Below, piece after piece: positions 24,328 to 35,470 of a stretch of 64,000 nucleotides of DNA; the first letter of the stretch is position 1; every line of letters starts with the position of its first letter. The stretch is taken from the NCBI RefSeq assembly GCF_018991925.1, contig NW_024737068.1:9531857-9595856 (forward strand). Direction: 5' to 3'. The DNA is from Homarus americanus (Eukaryota > Arthropoda > Malacostraca > Decapoda > Nephropidae). Below the pieces are notes generated by a model that searched no databases, was not told the DNA's origin, and was given only the letters and a program-made list of their open reading frames with translations. The position numbers and the translations under genes were made by a program.

Positions 24328-25674
24328 CAGTCAGCCAAAGATGCACCGACCCCACCCTGGGTCTCGTGCTCGCAATTTTAACTGGCAATACTTGAAGAAA
24401 AGAAGGCTGTATGTAAAGGTGATTGTGATTGGTGGATATATATTCGGCTGTATCGCTGTCAAGATAAATATTGAGTAATCCAAAAGTACCATTTTTATAA
24501 TAACAAACTATTCATCGTTATTTAAGATCGTGACAAGTTTCCAAATATTGGTAAATTTGCTTAAATAATGAAGAAATTATATCAATGAATTGGCAACGCA
24601 GCTACAACCAGGGCTGCCACGAGATTCTAACATCAAATTTCAAGAATATACAATATGTTCCACGTTTAATCTTGAGTGTTTCATGAAGGAATTAATTGTT
24701 TTTACAATGTGAGCATTACATAATATAATTTGACGTAAGTTAGAGAGCAGACACTATAATATACTCAACTGGCACAATAATGGCATGTGGTATCTCTGCA
24801 CCAGCGCCGCACGGGTGTGTGGAGAAGGGAAAACACTGAAGTGGTCATTTGGTGCTCTACTAACTATATTTTATGGTATTATTATGAATAACTCCGTGAA
24901 TGAGAGAGAGAGAGAGAGAGAGTATACTTATATAGAGTTGATGAGGATTCAGAAAGGGGTTGAATAGCTCTGTTTTGGGAGGAAGGGGTTTTGTTCCTCA
25001 AATTATTATTTTTAATCATATAGCATCTGGCTTTATTGTCATTGCATAAATTAAATTTAAGGTATATAATATTTGTTTCTTTCGATGCTTAAAATATAGA
25101 CAGGTGTATTATTTACAGTATATTGTTTAATAACAGGTCCATCCACCCCCCTTATCAATTACAGCTTGCAGCCTCCGCTGCATAGAAGATACGCTGTTTG
25201 TAACAAGTTCAGGTTTGTTTCAAAAAATCTCCCACTGTCTTGTCTCTTGGTGGAACAGCTGGTTCGGCGTCCTCTCAAACTTGGGCTCCCAAGAATTGAC
25301 TATACCTGCCCAGAGATTTTCGATGGGATACATATCGCATCCCTTGCTCGGCAATTCCAAGAGCCTGAGTGTCATGGGTTGCGTTAGGCTTACCCACGCA
25401 ACCAACTCCAAAGTTTGTTTTACTAGAGATAAGACACCCGGCGAGGCATAACTAGGACATGTATTTTTCATTAGTGTATGTTAGCCAGCCTTTAGGGGGG
25501 TGCGCAGTGAAACAGTGTTGTACTGTTCATCGCTTCACACCCAAAAACCTCATTTTAAGTAGTATCCCCTGAGCCATGGCTTAGTTAAGAAGTCGTCTTG
25601 ACTCTCTCCCTCCTGAAAGGGGGTGGGACACCACACCACACAGAGTCCTCCACCGCCACTCCGTCCTATGAACC

Positions 25675-26130
25675 GTCGTCGACACGAGACTAAGCGTGTT
25701 AACCTAGGTTGTTATCCCCGTGGAAATATCACGTGTGGATGCCTGGTTGCGACAAGAGCAATCCAGCTGGCCTATCAAACCTACAGTAAATGGTTAATTA
25801 ATTCACGCTTACAGAGGTCTCCTGCACGACACCCGTCTACAGTGACCGTGATCGACACGAGACTAAGTGTGTTAACCTAGGTTTGTTATCCCCATGGAAA
25901 TATCACGTGTGGAAGCCTGGTTGCGACAAAAGCAATCCAGTCTGGTCTATTGCGCCTAAATGGTTAATTCAAGTCACGCTTACCAGTTCTCCTTGTCGCG
26001 ACAACCGTCTATAGTGACTGTCAGTAACGCGAGACTATGTGTGGTAACCCAAAAGTACTTTTTGTTGTTATGGCCGTGGAAAGAAGTTCTTGTGATGAAG
26101 CCTGGTTGTAACAAAAGCAATCCAGGCTGA
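25675..26130 (+). repeat. Three tandem copies of a unit of about 190 bp
   Basis: Each copy has a CGAGACTA...GTGTTAACCTAGGTT-like start, an ATATCACGTGTGGA block, GCCTGGTTGCGACAA, and a TAAATGGTTAATT block. The third copy is more diverged. It lies inside E2, between two transposase pieces. Confidence 0.75.
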
Positions 26131-26914
26131 CAGTAAATGTATCCCTTGAAGAATTAAGGCTCTGTTAAGTCATACCTACAGTAGAGTAATCACATGTGTT
26201 CCCAAGTTGATAATTACCTCTTTTAGAAGATTAATTATATTACAGAGTGAACGTGAGTGAATCATATATCCATGCAAATTGTAAATCATTGTATGGAAGC
26301 TTGACAAATAAATGTAAGTGCAATTATCTGCCCGTATCTGTGATCCTATCTTATTATTACTAAAGGTAATGACTGATTGGTTATGACAAAGTATAACCAA
26401 TAACTGAGATAGATGTTGGAAATTAATGGAATTCATTAAATCATCATTTATCAAGTATAAATCATGGAATGTCGAGTGGTGGAGTGAACTTCTACATAGA
26501 TACACCTTAATCTCCTGTAAGTAATCAGTGTGAAGGTATCGAACTCTACGGTAAGAAATAAGAAATACGACGTATTATCATCTTTATATAATATAATCTG
26601 ACTCCTACTATTACCGATGCACCTAAAACCATGACACTAGGGTGTTGCTGCCCGTCAAACACTGACGCACTGCTCTGGCTGTGTGGATGGGGCATCTATC
26701 ATGAATAAAAGTAATTGGCCCAGCAGGGAATGGGAAGTTGCGTTCCTGAATTGAAGGGAGGAACTGATTTCGCAGGATGTCTAGGTATTTATTTGCCATA
26801 AACCTTCCATGAATTTGGAAAACATCTCCCATACCGTGCAGGGATATGTAGCCCCACACGTTCAGCGTCACATGCCCACTTCTAGCCACCTTGTATATGT
26901 GGGCCCTGTCGTAT

Positions 26915-27150
26915 CTGCAGGAAGGGAAAATACAATACAAATATAAATATATTGGCCTAATTAAGCTATTACATCTTATATTAAGTTTGTAGTATAATAC
27001 TTTTTTTTTTTTAATGTTATAAGACAAACTTAAAGACTTTTATTTGAAAATGTATAAAGAGCTGTTCGATGTTTTACGGCTATATCGACAAATACAGTCT
27101 AAATCTTATTTTAATCATTATGGACTTGTTAAGATGTTAAGTTTACTTAC
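26915..27150 (-). other. Intron within the Tc1-like transposase
   Basis: 236 bp, donor GTAAGTAAAC at 27150 and acceptor TTCCTGCAG ending at 26915 on the minus strand. Splicing restores the reading frame exactly. Confidence 0.7.
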
Positions 27151-28073
27151 CTCGTGCGATTTGGCCGCCACAAATGAGTTTTACCATGGTTAGGACTGGC
27201 AAAAGTCTTCTCATCCGTGAAGACTACTCGCGACCAAAACTCCAGGTCCTCCCCCACATATTGCTGGGCAAACTGGAGGCGACGAGTGAGGTGTTGTTCG
27301 GTTAGCCGTTCCTTTATGGCAAGGACTCTGTGTTGTATGCCCGCCTCATGCAAACGTGACCTGACAGTCTGTGCACTATCTAAGTGTAACGCCTCTCTGA
27401 TGGCGACAGGGTTGGAGAACGGGTTGTTTCAGATTGCTACTAATATGGCGGCATCCTCATCCCCAGTAGTCAGTCGGGGGCGTGGTCTTCTTTCTGAAAA
27501 TAGACAATGTTTTTGGATCTCCTTTGTCATAACTGGTATGCCATTAACGCTATGGCATACACATAACCTTTAACAAAACACATAACATTTATATTATAAT
27601 ATTTGCATTATTATATCATTTATATAAAATTTTATATCTTAGATATTGTTTATATCCCGGTACAATCTGAAATTTTCATATATACCCAAATCAGTTAAAA
27701 TACCCGTTTCGGCATATCTCCTGATCTACCTCTTCACAGTTGAAGTCGAAACAGCAAGTCGGTCTGGTGATGGCACGCACCGTAAGGCCTTCTTCTCGGA
27801 GGGCAACTATTTGGCCGCGAGTAGTTAAGCGCTGTTGTGTCGTGTTCATGGTGACAGAAGTAATGCCTACTGTTGATCCTGTATTCACAACAACACTTCG
27901 GTCAAGCTCTTATTGGTTGATGAGACCATGCCAAGTGATACGTGATTGGTGGGCGTAAAACCTGATGCTGACGTCATAAATATGATAGGTAACTAATGAA
28001 AATGTTGTTACCTAACGATGAGTGTTTCACGCCCCTATTGCTACCTGAAGTCCTGTTTTAACCTGGTTCTATT

Positions 28074-28231
28074 CAAATGAGTCTTGAGGGACACCGTAGT
28101 ATGGTACTTAACGGGTGGTGTGGCGGTAAAATTAACTACCAATAAAATTAATTTATAATATCGGAATTAGTTAATTTTACCGCCACACCACCCCGTTAAG
28201 TACTGTACTGCGGTGTACCCCAGGACTCATT
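28074..28231. repeat. Hairpin with arms of about 65 bp
   Basis: Arms 28074-28138 and 28167-28231 pair with few mismatches (GGTGGTGTGGCGGTAAAATT against its complement), with a 28-bp loop. It is inside E2 and may be a small foldback element. Confidence 0.75.
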
Positions 28232-28964
28232 TAGTTTAAAGCTCGAGTCGAAACATGACGACCCTCTTCAAGGGACGATGTTGTTTAATAATACGTGCGA
28301 GAGTCTTTTGTCGAACAATTGTCGATTTTTAGTTCGACAAAGGGGAACCAGATATTAAACTCCATACATCAGCTGCCACTTGGATACTTCATTTTCCCAA
28401 TAGCACACATTTCACATATAATTTGTGTTATAATTGCCATAATTGCGAATGTACTTTATTTACACACACACACTGACTGAGAACTATAATATACGAAGAT
28501 ACAATGTGGTGACTGTCAAATGAGTCTATTACAGTGTCTGCTCTCTAACTTACGTCAAAAGATATTATGTAATGCTCACATTGTAAAGACAATTAATTCC
28601 TTCATGAAACACTCAAGATTAAATGTGGTACATACTGTATATTCTTGAAATTTGATGTGAGAATCTCGTGGCAGCCCTGGTTGTAGTTGCGTTGCCAATT
28701 CATTGATAAAATTTCTTCATTATTTAAGCAAATATACGAATATTTGGAAACTTGTCATGATCTTAAATAACGATGAATAATTTATTATTGTAAAAATGCT
28801 ACTTTTGGATTGTTTAATATTTATCCTGACAGTGATACAGCCGAAAGTAAATCCACCAATCATTATCCCCATTACATACAGCCTTCCTTCCTTCCTTCAA
28901 GTATTGCCAGGTAAAATTGCGAGCACAAGACCCAGAGTGGGGTCGGTGCATCTTTGGCTGACTG

Positions 28965-29205
28965 TCCATTGAAATCCCCTAGGTAGAGGATCTCAGTGTT
29001 TGGGTGAGTGGATAGTAACAACTCTTGACAAGAATTGAGATAGTAAAAGAGTTCCAAAAAGTTGGTAGAGTTGGGAGAACAGTATAGGAAACAAAGGAAA
29101 ATAGTCATAGTTGGTAAAGATATTTTGAGCCAGATGACGTGATAAAGAAAAGATTCAAGATCCGTGAGTCGAGCTATAGGTGTACATGTGTTGCAGTAGG
29201 CGCAT
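28965..29205 (-). mobile_element. Jockey-like LINE J2, 5' endonuclease part
   Basis: Minus strand, nearly parallel to J1 at 8590-8825. A decayed endonuclease frame ends in LYLGDFN at the E2 junction. The upstream part of the LINE is absent, so J2 is 5'-truncated. Confidence 0.75.
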
Positions 29206-31207
29206 ACACCTTAAACAAATTCACGCCTAGGGCCGGCCATCCTCGATTTCAAGGGGAATCCATTATTATTAATTATTAGTCTTGGTCATTATATTTCTTG
29301 ATGTATAATGTTTCTGTTAACTTGTTAACTATCCGCTTTGTTGTGAGGATAGTCACTTATATGCTTGTTGATTGTTGTTGTAAGTAGCAGGGATCTTATG
29401 ATTTTGGTTTATTTGTTGTGACGCTATTATACACATTTATACAGTAAATAAATATTTATGGACAGAGCTGTAGCTGTGAGCTCGGATCCAGAGACCGTAA
29501 AGACCTGCTCTTTTAATGACAAGTCTGCAGTCTCTCTTCTGTGTATGTCAGAGTTGGGCGCCTGTGAGGCTGATCAGCATTGACTTTCTTAACCCTATCC
29601 TGTGGTGTATTGTTTTTTACCTTATAAATATGATGAGGCAGAATGTATAAGAATGTTGGTATAATACCATGGTGCTATACATACATTATTTCGCTATAAC
29701 AAGGCTGCCTCTGGGTGTAGCCTTAGTCCTTAACTATAAATAGGGGATTAAAACTTAAGAACAAAAAATAAGGTAGTGGCTATTTAGGCGGGAATTCCAG
29801 GCCGGGAATTTCCGGCTAAGTAGCCACTTATAAAAAAATTTAATCTTAAAATGTAATCTCTTCTCACAGGGTAATGAACAATTGTAATATCTTCACAGAG
29901 TAATTTTTAAAATCTGTCCCGCAAAGAATCTATATTTTTGGTTTTCCTTTAACTTTTACATGAAAATTTTGTTATTGTTGTTCGGCTCCAGGTTTGGGTC
30001 CGTAAGGTGATGTAGAAAATGACAACTCTTTATGGCCTTAATGGATGGTTCGTAACCTCTGATAAACATTGTTATTTCATGAATTTGTTTCTCTTGTCCT
30101 TACTTAATTCGTATTGTATACCACACGTTACGACTCCCCACCTACACTTACTATGAGTAAATCTGTCTCATGTGTAAAGTCCATTTATTTTGCTCACAGA
30201 TTGTCATAACCGAATCTCTCAATGAAGAAAACTGGTTGCTTGTCGTTAATTAATAAAACAATTTCCTTCAGTAAATAAATATCAAACACACAACCTTCAG
30301 TTGGGAGTGTTACGTAAGTCATCGCCTTACAGACTGGTGATGAAAGTAACGCTTTTGTGTTTGTGGAGGAACTAAAATATTCAGGCTTAATTAACTTCCT
30401 TGTGTGTTAGTTGTGGAGATCGTACGTCCGCTCTGGATGATAGAATTGTATATTGTTGACGTTATTTTCGTTTATCTTTTGTCTTTTTTGCCTAACATAA
30501 TTATCATATGGCTTATTGTGTACTTAATTCTGTTTACTCATTAGTTTGTATTTTTGAGAGAAGCTCATCAGACTGGTGGTAGCTGCGACTCGCAATGACT
30601 TATATCTGCCCTGCCAGATACAGTCATCAAGGACAGAGAGGATCAAACAAAAATATAGAAAGGGTGGGGGGATAGAGGAGGATTTCTGATAATATAAAAT
30701 AACTATAAATGGACGGGAAGGATCAGATTAACGATGGTCTTTCCTGTAGGACATCGAGGTGTCATAACCTTCCTGGACGACATTTTTACGGAAAGGTCAA
30801 CCTGTGCGTCACGGCAGGCAAGAACGAACACCGGAGGGAAAGGTCACAAGGAATTAAAGCTTTGTTTAAGATTAAACTTTTACAGGGTGTTTTTTCTGAC
30901 CTTTACATGTTGTAGTTCCACCGTGGGTGTAAGTTGACGTTGGCAACCAGGCCCTGGAAATCTTGTCCTAACCCCTTGATTACAAAAGAGCTAAACCTCT
31001 GCAATGGTTAACTTGCCGTCTTCAGTGGGTTAAGTCGTTGTCCTCAATGTGTTAAACCATCTTTCTCAGGGTTAAACCTTAGTTGTCATTTAGTTAAACC
31101 TTCATGTTTAAATGGTTAGACTCCCGTCTTCAAAGAGTTAGAAAAAAATAGTTTCTCTACTACTTTTCATTGTGATTTGGTCTTACATATAATTAAATTA
31201 TTTCAAG
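29206..31207. other. No gene seen
   Basis: AT-rich sequence without a convincing exon on either strand. It contains a 54-bp hairpin at 29775-29828. Confidence 0.45.
29775..29828. repeat. Short hairpin
   Basis: AGTGGCTATTTAGGCGGGAA pairs with the complement ending in AAGTAGCCACT. Arms of about 24 bp, few mismatches and almost no loop. Confidence 0.75.
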
Positions 31208-31480
31208 TCATTCAGCCTACCATACAGCCATACAGCCTACCATACAGCCATACAGCCTACCATACAGCCATACAGCCCACCATACAGCCATACAGCCTAC
31301 CATACAGCCATACAGCCTACCATACAGCCATACAGCCTACCATACAGCCATACAGCCTACCATACAGCCAATACAGCCTACCATACAGCCATACAGCCCA
31401 CCATACAGCCATACAGCCTACCATACAGCCATACAGCCTACCATACAGCCATACAGCCTACCATACAGCCATACAGCCAA
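31208..31480 (+). repeat. Minisatellite, 20 bp unit
   Basis: About 13.5 copies of CCATACAGCCTACCATACAG, nearly perfect, with occasional C for T and one inserted A. Confidence 0.95.
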
Positions 31481-31663
31481 ACTGGAATAATTAAAAGTAT
31501 ATCAAAATTATTTCAGATAATAGCAGCCTTATCATTATTATTTTGTATATTGTCCACTTTAAATTATGTGTCAAGACTCCATGAATATAATATTGTGTTG
31601 TTCAGTACATTAAGTTCACTTTATTGCTCCATACTAATAAGATTGTGTTCCTTACTCCTATAG

Positions 31664-31711
31664 CTGCTAGTGGTGGCGTGAGGCGAGAACGTGACCAACA
31701 TTTCCATCATG
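31664..31711 (+). CDS. Candidate 48-nt exon
   Basis: It is bounded by TTCCTTACTCCTATAG and ATG|GTGAGT, both good splice signals. One frame is open (ASGGVRRERDQHFHH). Alternatively, it is a 5' UTR exon whose last three bases are a start codon. No partner exon is identified. The IR gene on the same strand starts 6.2 kb downstream. Confidence 0.2.
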
Positions 31712-31804
31712 GTGAGTTAACAAACTAATTAATGCTTTTTATTAATTATTATACAGTTATCATCCCCTTCTTTCACCTCTAATTATGTAGGATTTTTTAT
31801 TATA

Positions 31805-32036
31805 AGCTAATGGTAGACCCTGCTGCCATATGGCATCACAAAAATTGTGACCAAGTCCCAGGTTGCTGATCTGACTTTATGCCTCATTTGCACACAATTG
31901 CAGGGTCTCAATTGTTTCTCTTACTTTGACAACACATCATACTGTACATACATCATTTCTCACTATTGATTTTTTGTGTTCATTTATTATATTATATTAT
32001 ATTATATTATATTATATTATATTTGTATTTAATATT

Positions 32037-32119
<83 letters not shown>

Positions 32120-32256
32120 TATTATTATTATTATTATTTTTATATTATATTATATTTTATTTAATATTTAAAAAATTTTATTATTATTATTATTATTATT
32201 ATTATATTATATTATATTTTATTTAACATTTAAAAAGAATATATTTATTATTATTA

Positions 32257-32320
<64 letters not shown>

Positions 32321-32390
32321 TCGTCCCCAGGCCCTGATGTGAGTCATTGACCTGTGCCCTCGTGGGCTAATCCCGGTAAAAAAAAATAAG
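31805..32390 (+). repeat. Dispersed repeat family 2, copy with TA-rich microsatellites
   Basis: Starts AGACCCTGCTGCCATATGGC, shared with 51440, and ends in CCCCAGGCCCTGATGTGAGT, shared with 51645. The middle is replaced by TTATA and TTA arrays (31984-32322). Confidence 0.7.
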
Positions 32391-32999
32391 GATGACCTCG
32401 TGTTTGTTAATGTGTGGAGTGATGAGTAATTTTGCTTTAGATTATACAGTAAATTACATGTTTTGCCGTTAATGATATACTGGTTTTTTAAGCTGTTAAT
32501 TGCATTTATAAATTATTCAGGGAAGTACGGTATTATTGTTCCTGTAATATACTATACCCACGTTGTCTACGCTATTTGGATAACATCGGAATATGTTGTC
32601 ATTATGAGCAATATTAACTCGTGAAATTATCCTAACTAAACTATAATTTTAAGGTCACGTAACTGTCGCTAAGAAGATCGATCAAGTCCGCTCCACATTG
32701 TTCGATGAAATTTGAAGAAGATACTGTATAGCGGACACTTAACGTGTTGTTTTGTGTTTTTCCAAAGTTTTCTGTTTACCTGATTAATTGGTGTCTAAAA
32801 CTCTTGTATCCACCATCAAACTCCCAAAATTGTCGGCAACGTCTTGAACCCGTTAGTTGTGCAGATTTAATACCCCTGACAGGTGTCTGGGTCTCCATAT
32901 TGTAACATTACAAACAGCGGATTTGATTGTGTTTTAAATATCACACAACCTAACTCATAAGGTGTTCGTCTTTTTCTTCTGTTCGAAAACTGGCTGTGA
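32391..32999. other. No gene seen
   Basis: AT-rich unique-looking sequence with stops in all frames. Confidence 0.4.
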
Positions 33000-33478
33000 A
33001 TCTTCTTGGTTGTGTTGTGTTGTCATTTGTGTTGTTATTTGTGTTGTTACTTGAGTTGTGTTGTCACTTGAGTTGTGTTGTCACTTGTATTGAGTTGTTG
33101 TCATTTGAGTTGAATTGTGTTGTCACTCGTGTTAAGTTCTGTTGTGATCACTTGTGCTGTGTTGTCACTTTTGTTGAATTATATTGTCACTTGTGTTGTT
33201 ATGTTGTCACTTGTGTTGTTGTGTTGTCACTCGTGTTGTGTTGTCACTTGTGTTGTGTTGTCCCTTGTGTTGAGTTGTCACTTGTGTTGTGTTGTCACTT
33301 GTGTTATGTTGTGTTATGTTGTCACTTGTGTTGAGTTGTGTTGTCACTTGTGTTGAGTTGTTGTCACTTGTATTGTGTTGTCACTTGTGTTGAGTTGTCA
33401 CTTGTGTTGTGTTGTCACTTGTGTGGTGTTGTGCTGTCACTTGTGTTAAGTTGTGTTGTCACTTGTGTTGTGTTGAGT
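33000..33478 (+). repeat. Satellite A, left block
   Basis: Imperfect tandem repeats of TGTTGTCACTTGTGTTGAGT and shorter forms of it. The same unit fills 35471-37520. Confidence 0.9.
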
Positions 33479-33481
33479 TAA

Positions 33482-33605
33482 TAATAATAATAATAATAAT
33501 TAACGGTTTATTGAAAAATTTGCAGCCCGAAGGCTGAAAATATACATTGGACATAAATGACTTATTACATACATTGGTGGTTTAACGGCTTCATTAGAGA
33601 AAGGT
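33482..33605 (-). mobile_element. 3' end of a YVDD-type LINE (same family as 41276-44033)
   Basis: An (AAT)n tail plus TTAACGGTTTATTGAAA, a GCAGCC...AAGGCTGAAAATAT block and then divergence. These are the same landmarks as the 3' end at 41279-41360. A severely 5'-truncated insertion, it sits at the satellite A border. Confidence 0.7.
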
Positions 33606-33659
33606 GAAGGAACATACAGTGAACATACAGATTAATGTTTACAAACATAGATCATGTGA

Positions 33660-35470
33660 GCTGAGGTGTTGAAGAACAGACACGTAGTGTAGTAACTCCC
33701 CACAGATGGCGTTATGAGGCACGTGGGTTACTAGTCTCACAGGTGGTGTTTGAGGGGCTTGACGTGGTGTAGTAATTCCTCACAGATGGTGTTACGGGGC
33801 CTGATGATGTAGTAGTTCCCCACAGATGGTGTATGAGGGGCCTGATGATGTAGTAATTTCACAGATGGTGTATGAGGCCTGATGATGTAGTAATTCCTCA
33901 CAGATGGTGTTATGAGGGGTCAGGTGTTCCTCACAGATGATGTATGAGGCCTGATGATGTAGTACCCTCACAGATGGTGTTACGAAGGGCCTGATGATGT
34001 AGTAGTTCCCTCACAGATGGTGTATGAGGGGCCTGATGATGTAGTAATTCCCTCACAGATGGTGTTACGAAGGGCCTGATGATGTAGTAATTCCCTCACA
34101 GATGGTGTTATGAGGGGCATCACGTGGTGTAGTAATCACAGATCCCTTCACAGATGGTGTTATGAGGGGCCTGATGTGGTGTAGTAATTCCCTCACAGAT
34201 GGTGTTATGAGGGGCCTGATGCGATGTAGTAATTCCCTCACAGATGGTGTATGAGGGCATATGGTGTAGTAATTCCCTCACAGATGGTGTTATGAGGGAC
34301 TGACGTGGTGTAGTACTTCCCTCACAGATGGTGTTATGAGGGGCCATGTGGTGTAGTAATTCCCTCACAGATGGTGTTATGAGGGGCATCACGTGGTGTA
34401 GTAATCCTCCCATATGGTGTTAGGAGGAACTCACGTGTAGTAGTTCCTCAGATGGTGTTATGAGGGACCTGGCGTGGTGTAGTAATTCCCTCGCAGATGG
34501 TGTTATGAGGGCCTCACGTGGTGTAGTAATTACCTCACAGATGGTGTTATGAGGGGCCTCACGTGGTGTAGTAATTACCTCACAGATGGTGTTATGAGGG
34601 GCCTCACGTGGTGTAGTAACTCCCTCACAGATGGTGTTATGAGGGGCATCACGTGGTGTAGTAATTCCCTCACAGATGGTGTTATGAGGGACCTCACGTG
34701 GTGTAGTAATTCCCTCACAGATGGTGTTATGAGGGGACCTCACGTGGTGTAGTAACCTCACAGATGGTGTTATGAGGGGCCTGATGTGGTGGTAGTAATT
34801 CCCTCACAGATGGTGTTATGATCCTCACAGATGGTACGTGGCGTGGTGTAGTAATTCCCTCACAGATGGTGTTATGAGGGGCCTCACGTGGTGTAGTAAT
34901 TCCCTCACAGATGGTGTTATGAGGGACCTCACGTGGTGTAGTAATTACCTCACAGATGGTGTTATGAGGGGCCTCACGTGGTGTAGTAATTACCTCACAG
35001 ATGGTGTTATGAGGGGCCTCACGTGGTGTAGTAATTCCCTCACAGATGGTGTTATGAGGGGCCTGATGTGGTGTAGTAATTCCCTCACAGATGGTGTTAT
35101 GAGGGGCCTGATGTGGTGTAGTAATTCCCTCACAGATGGTGTTATGAGGGGCATGGTGTAGTACACAGATGGTGTTATGAGGGGCCTGATGTGGTGTAGT
35201 AATTCCCTCACAGATGGTGTTATGAGGGGCCTGATGTGGTGTAGTAATTCCCTCACAGATGGTGTATGAGGGGCCTGATGTGGTGTAGTAATTCCCTCAC
35301 AGATGGTGTTATGAGGGGCCTGATGTGGTGTAGTAATTCCCTCACAGATGGTGTTATGAGGGGCCTGATGTGGTGTAGTAATTCCCTCACAGATGGTGTT
35401 ATGAGGGGCCTGATGTGGTGTAGTAATTCCCTCACAGATGGTGTTATGAGGGACCTCACGTGGTGTAGTA
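33660..35470 (+). repeat. Satellite B, 45-bp unit
   Basis: About 40 copies of a unit made of TGTTATGAGGGGCC, a TCACGTGG or TGATGTGG segment, TGTAGTAATTCCCTCACAG and ATGG. Left copies are degenerate. Those from 34500 to 35460 are nearly identical and form blocks of the CACG type followed by the GATG type. Confidence 0.95.

Larger units (their letters stand above)
25150..27849 (-). pseudogene. Tc1/mariner-type transposase pseudogene with intron
   Basis: Exon pieces on the minus strand. The N-terminal helix-turn-helix starts at 27849 (MNTTQQRLTTRGQIVALREE), with a frameshift and a TAG before IRRYAETG. The second piece, 27493-27151 after a TTTTCAG acceptor, holds RLHEAGIQHRVLAIKERL and VVFTDEKTF (first catalytic Asp) and has one TGA. 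The third piece, 26914-26623, holds HVTLNVWGYIS and ITFIHDRCPIHTA (second Asp). The last piece, about 25385-25150, holds LPSKGCDMYPIENLW, with the third acidic residue. The junction 27151/26914 has consensus splice signals (GAG|GTAAGT and CTGCAG|AT) and joins cleanly in phase as RTR-YDRAHIY. The 1.2-kb gap before the last piece may be another intron or an insertion. At least three lesions make it inactive. Confidence 0.75.
24328..28964. mobile_element. E2: 4.6-kb Tc1-like element with about 435-bp terminal inverted repeats
   Basis: The arms (24328-24762 and 28525-28964) are inverted copies, starting CAGTCAGCCAAAGATGCACC at both ends. It sits in a TA of LINE J2: TA at 24326-24327, and TC (one change) at 28965-28966. 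It encloses a broken Tc1-like transposase on the minus strand (25150-27849), three 190-bp tandem repeats and a hairpin. E1 at 8826-10186 entered the same TA of another LINE copy. Confidence 0.7.

Noticed and set aside
33660..35470. CRISPR-like array of 45-bp repeats
   Set aside because: The repeats are directly contiguous with no unique spacers, and the DNA is eukaryotic.
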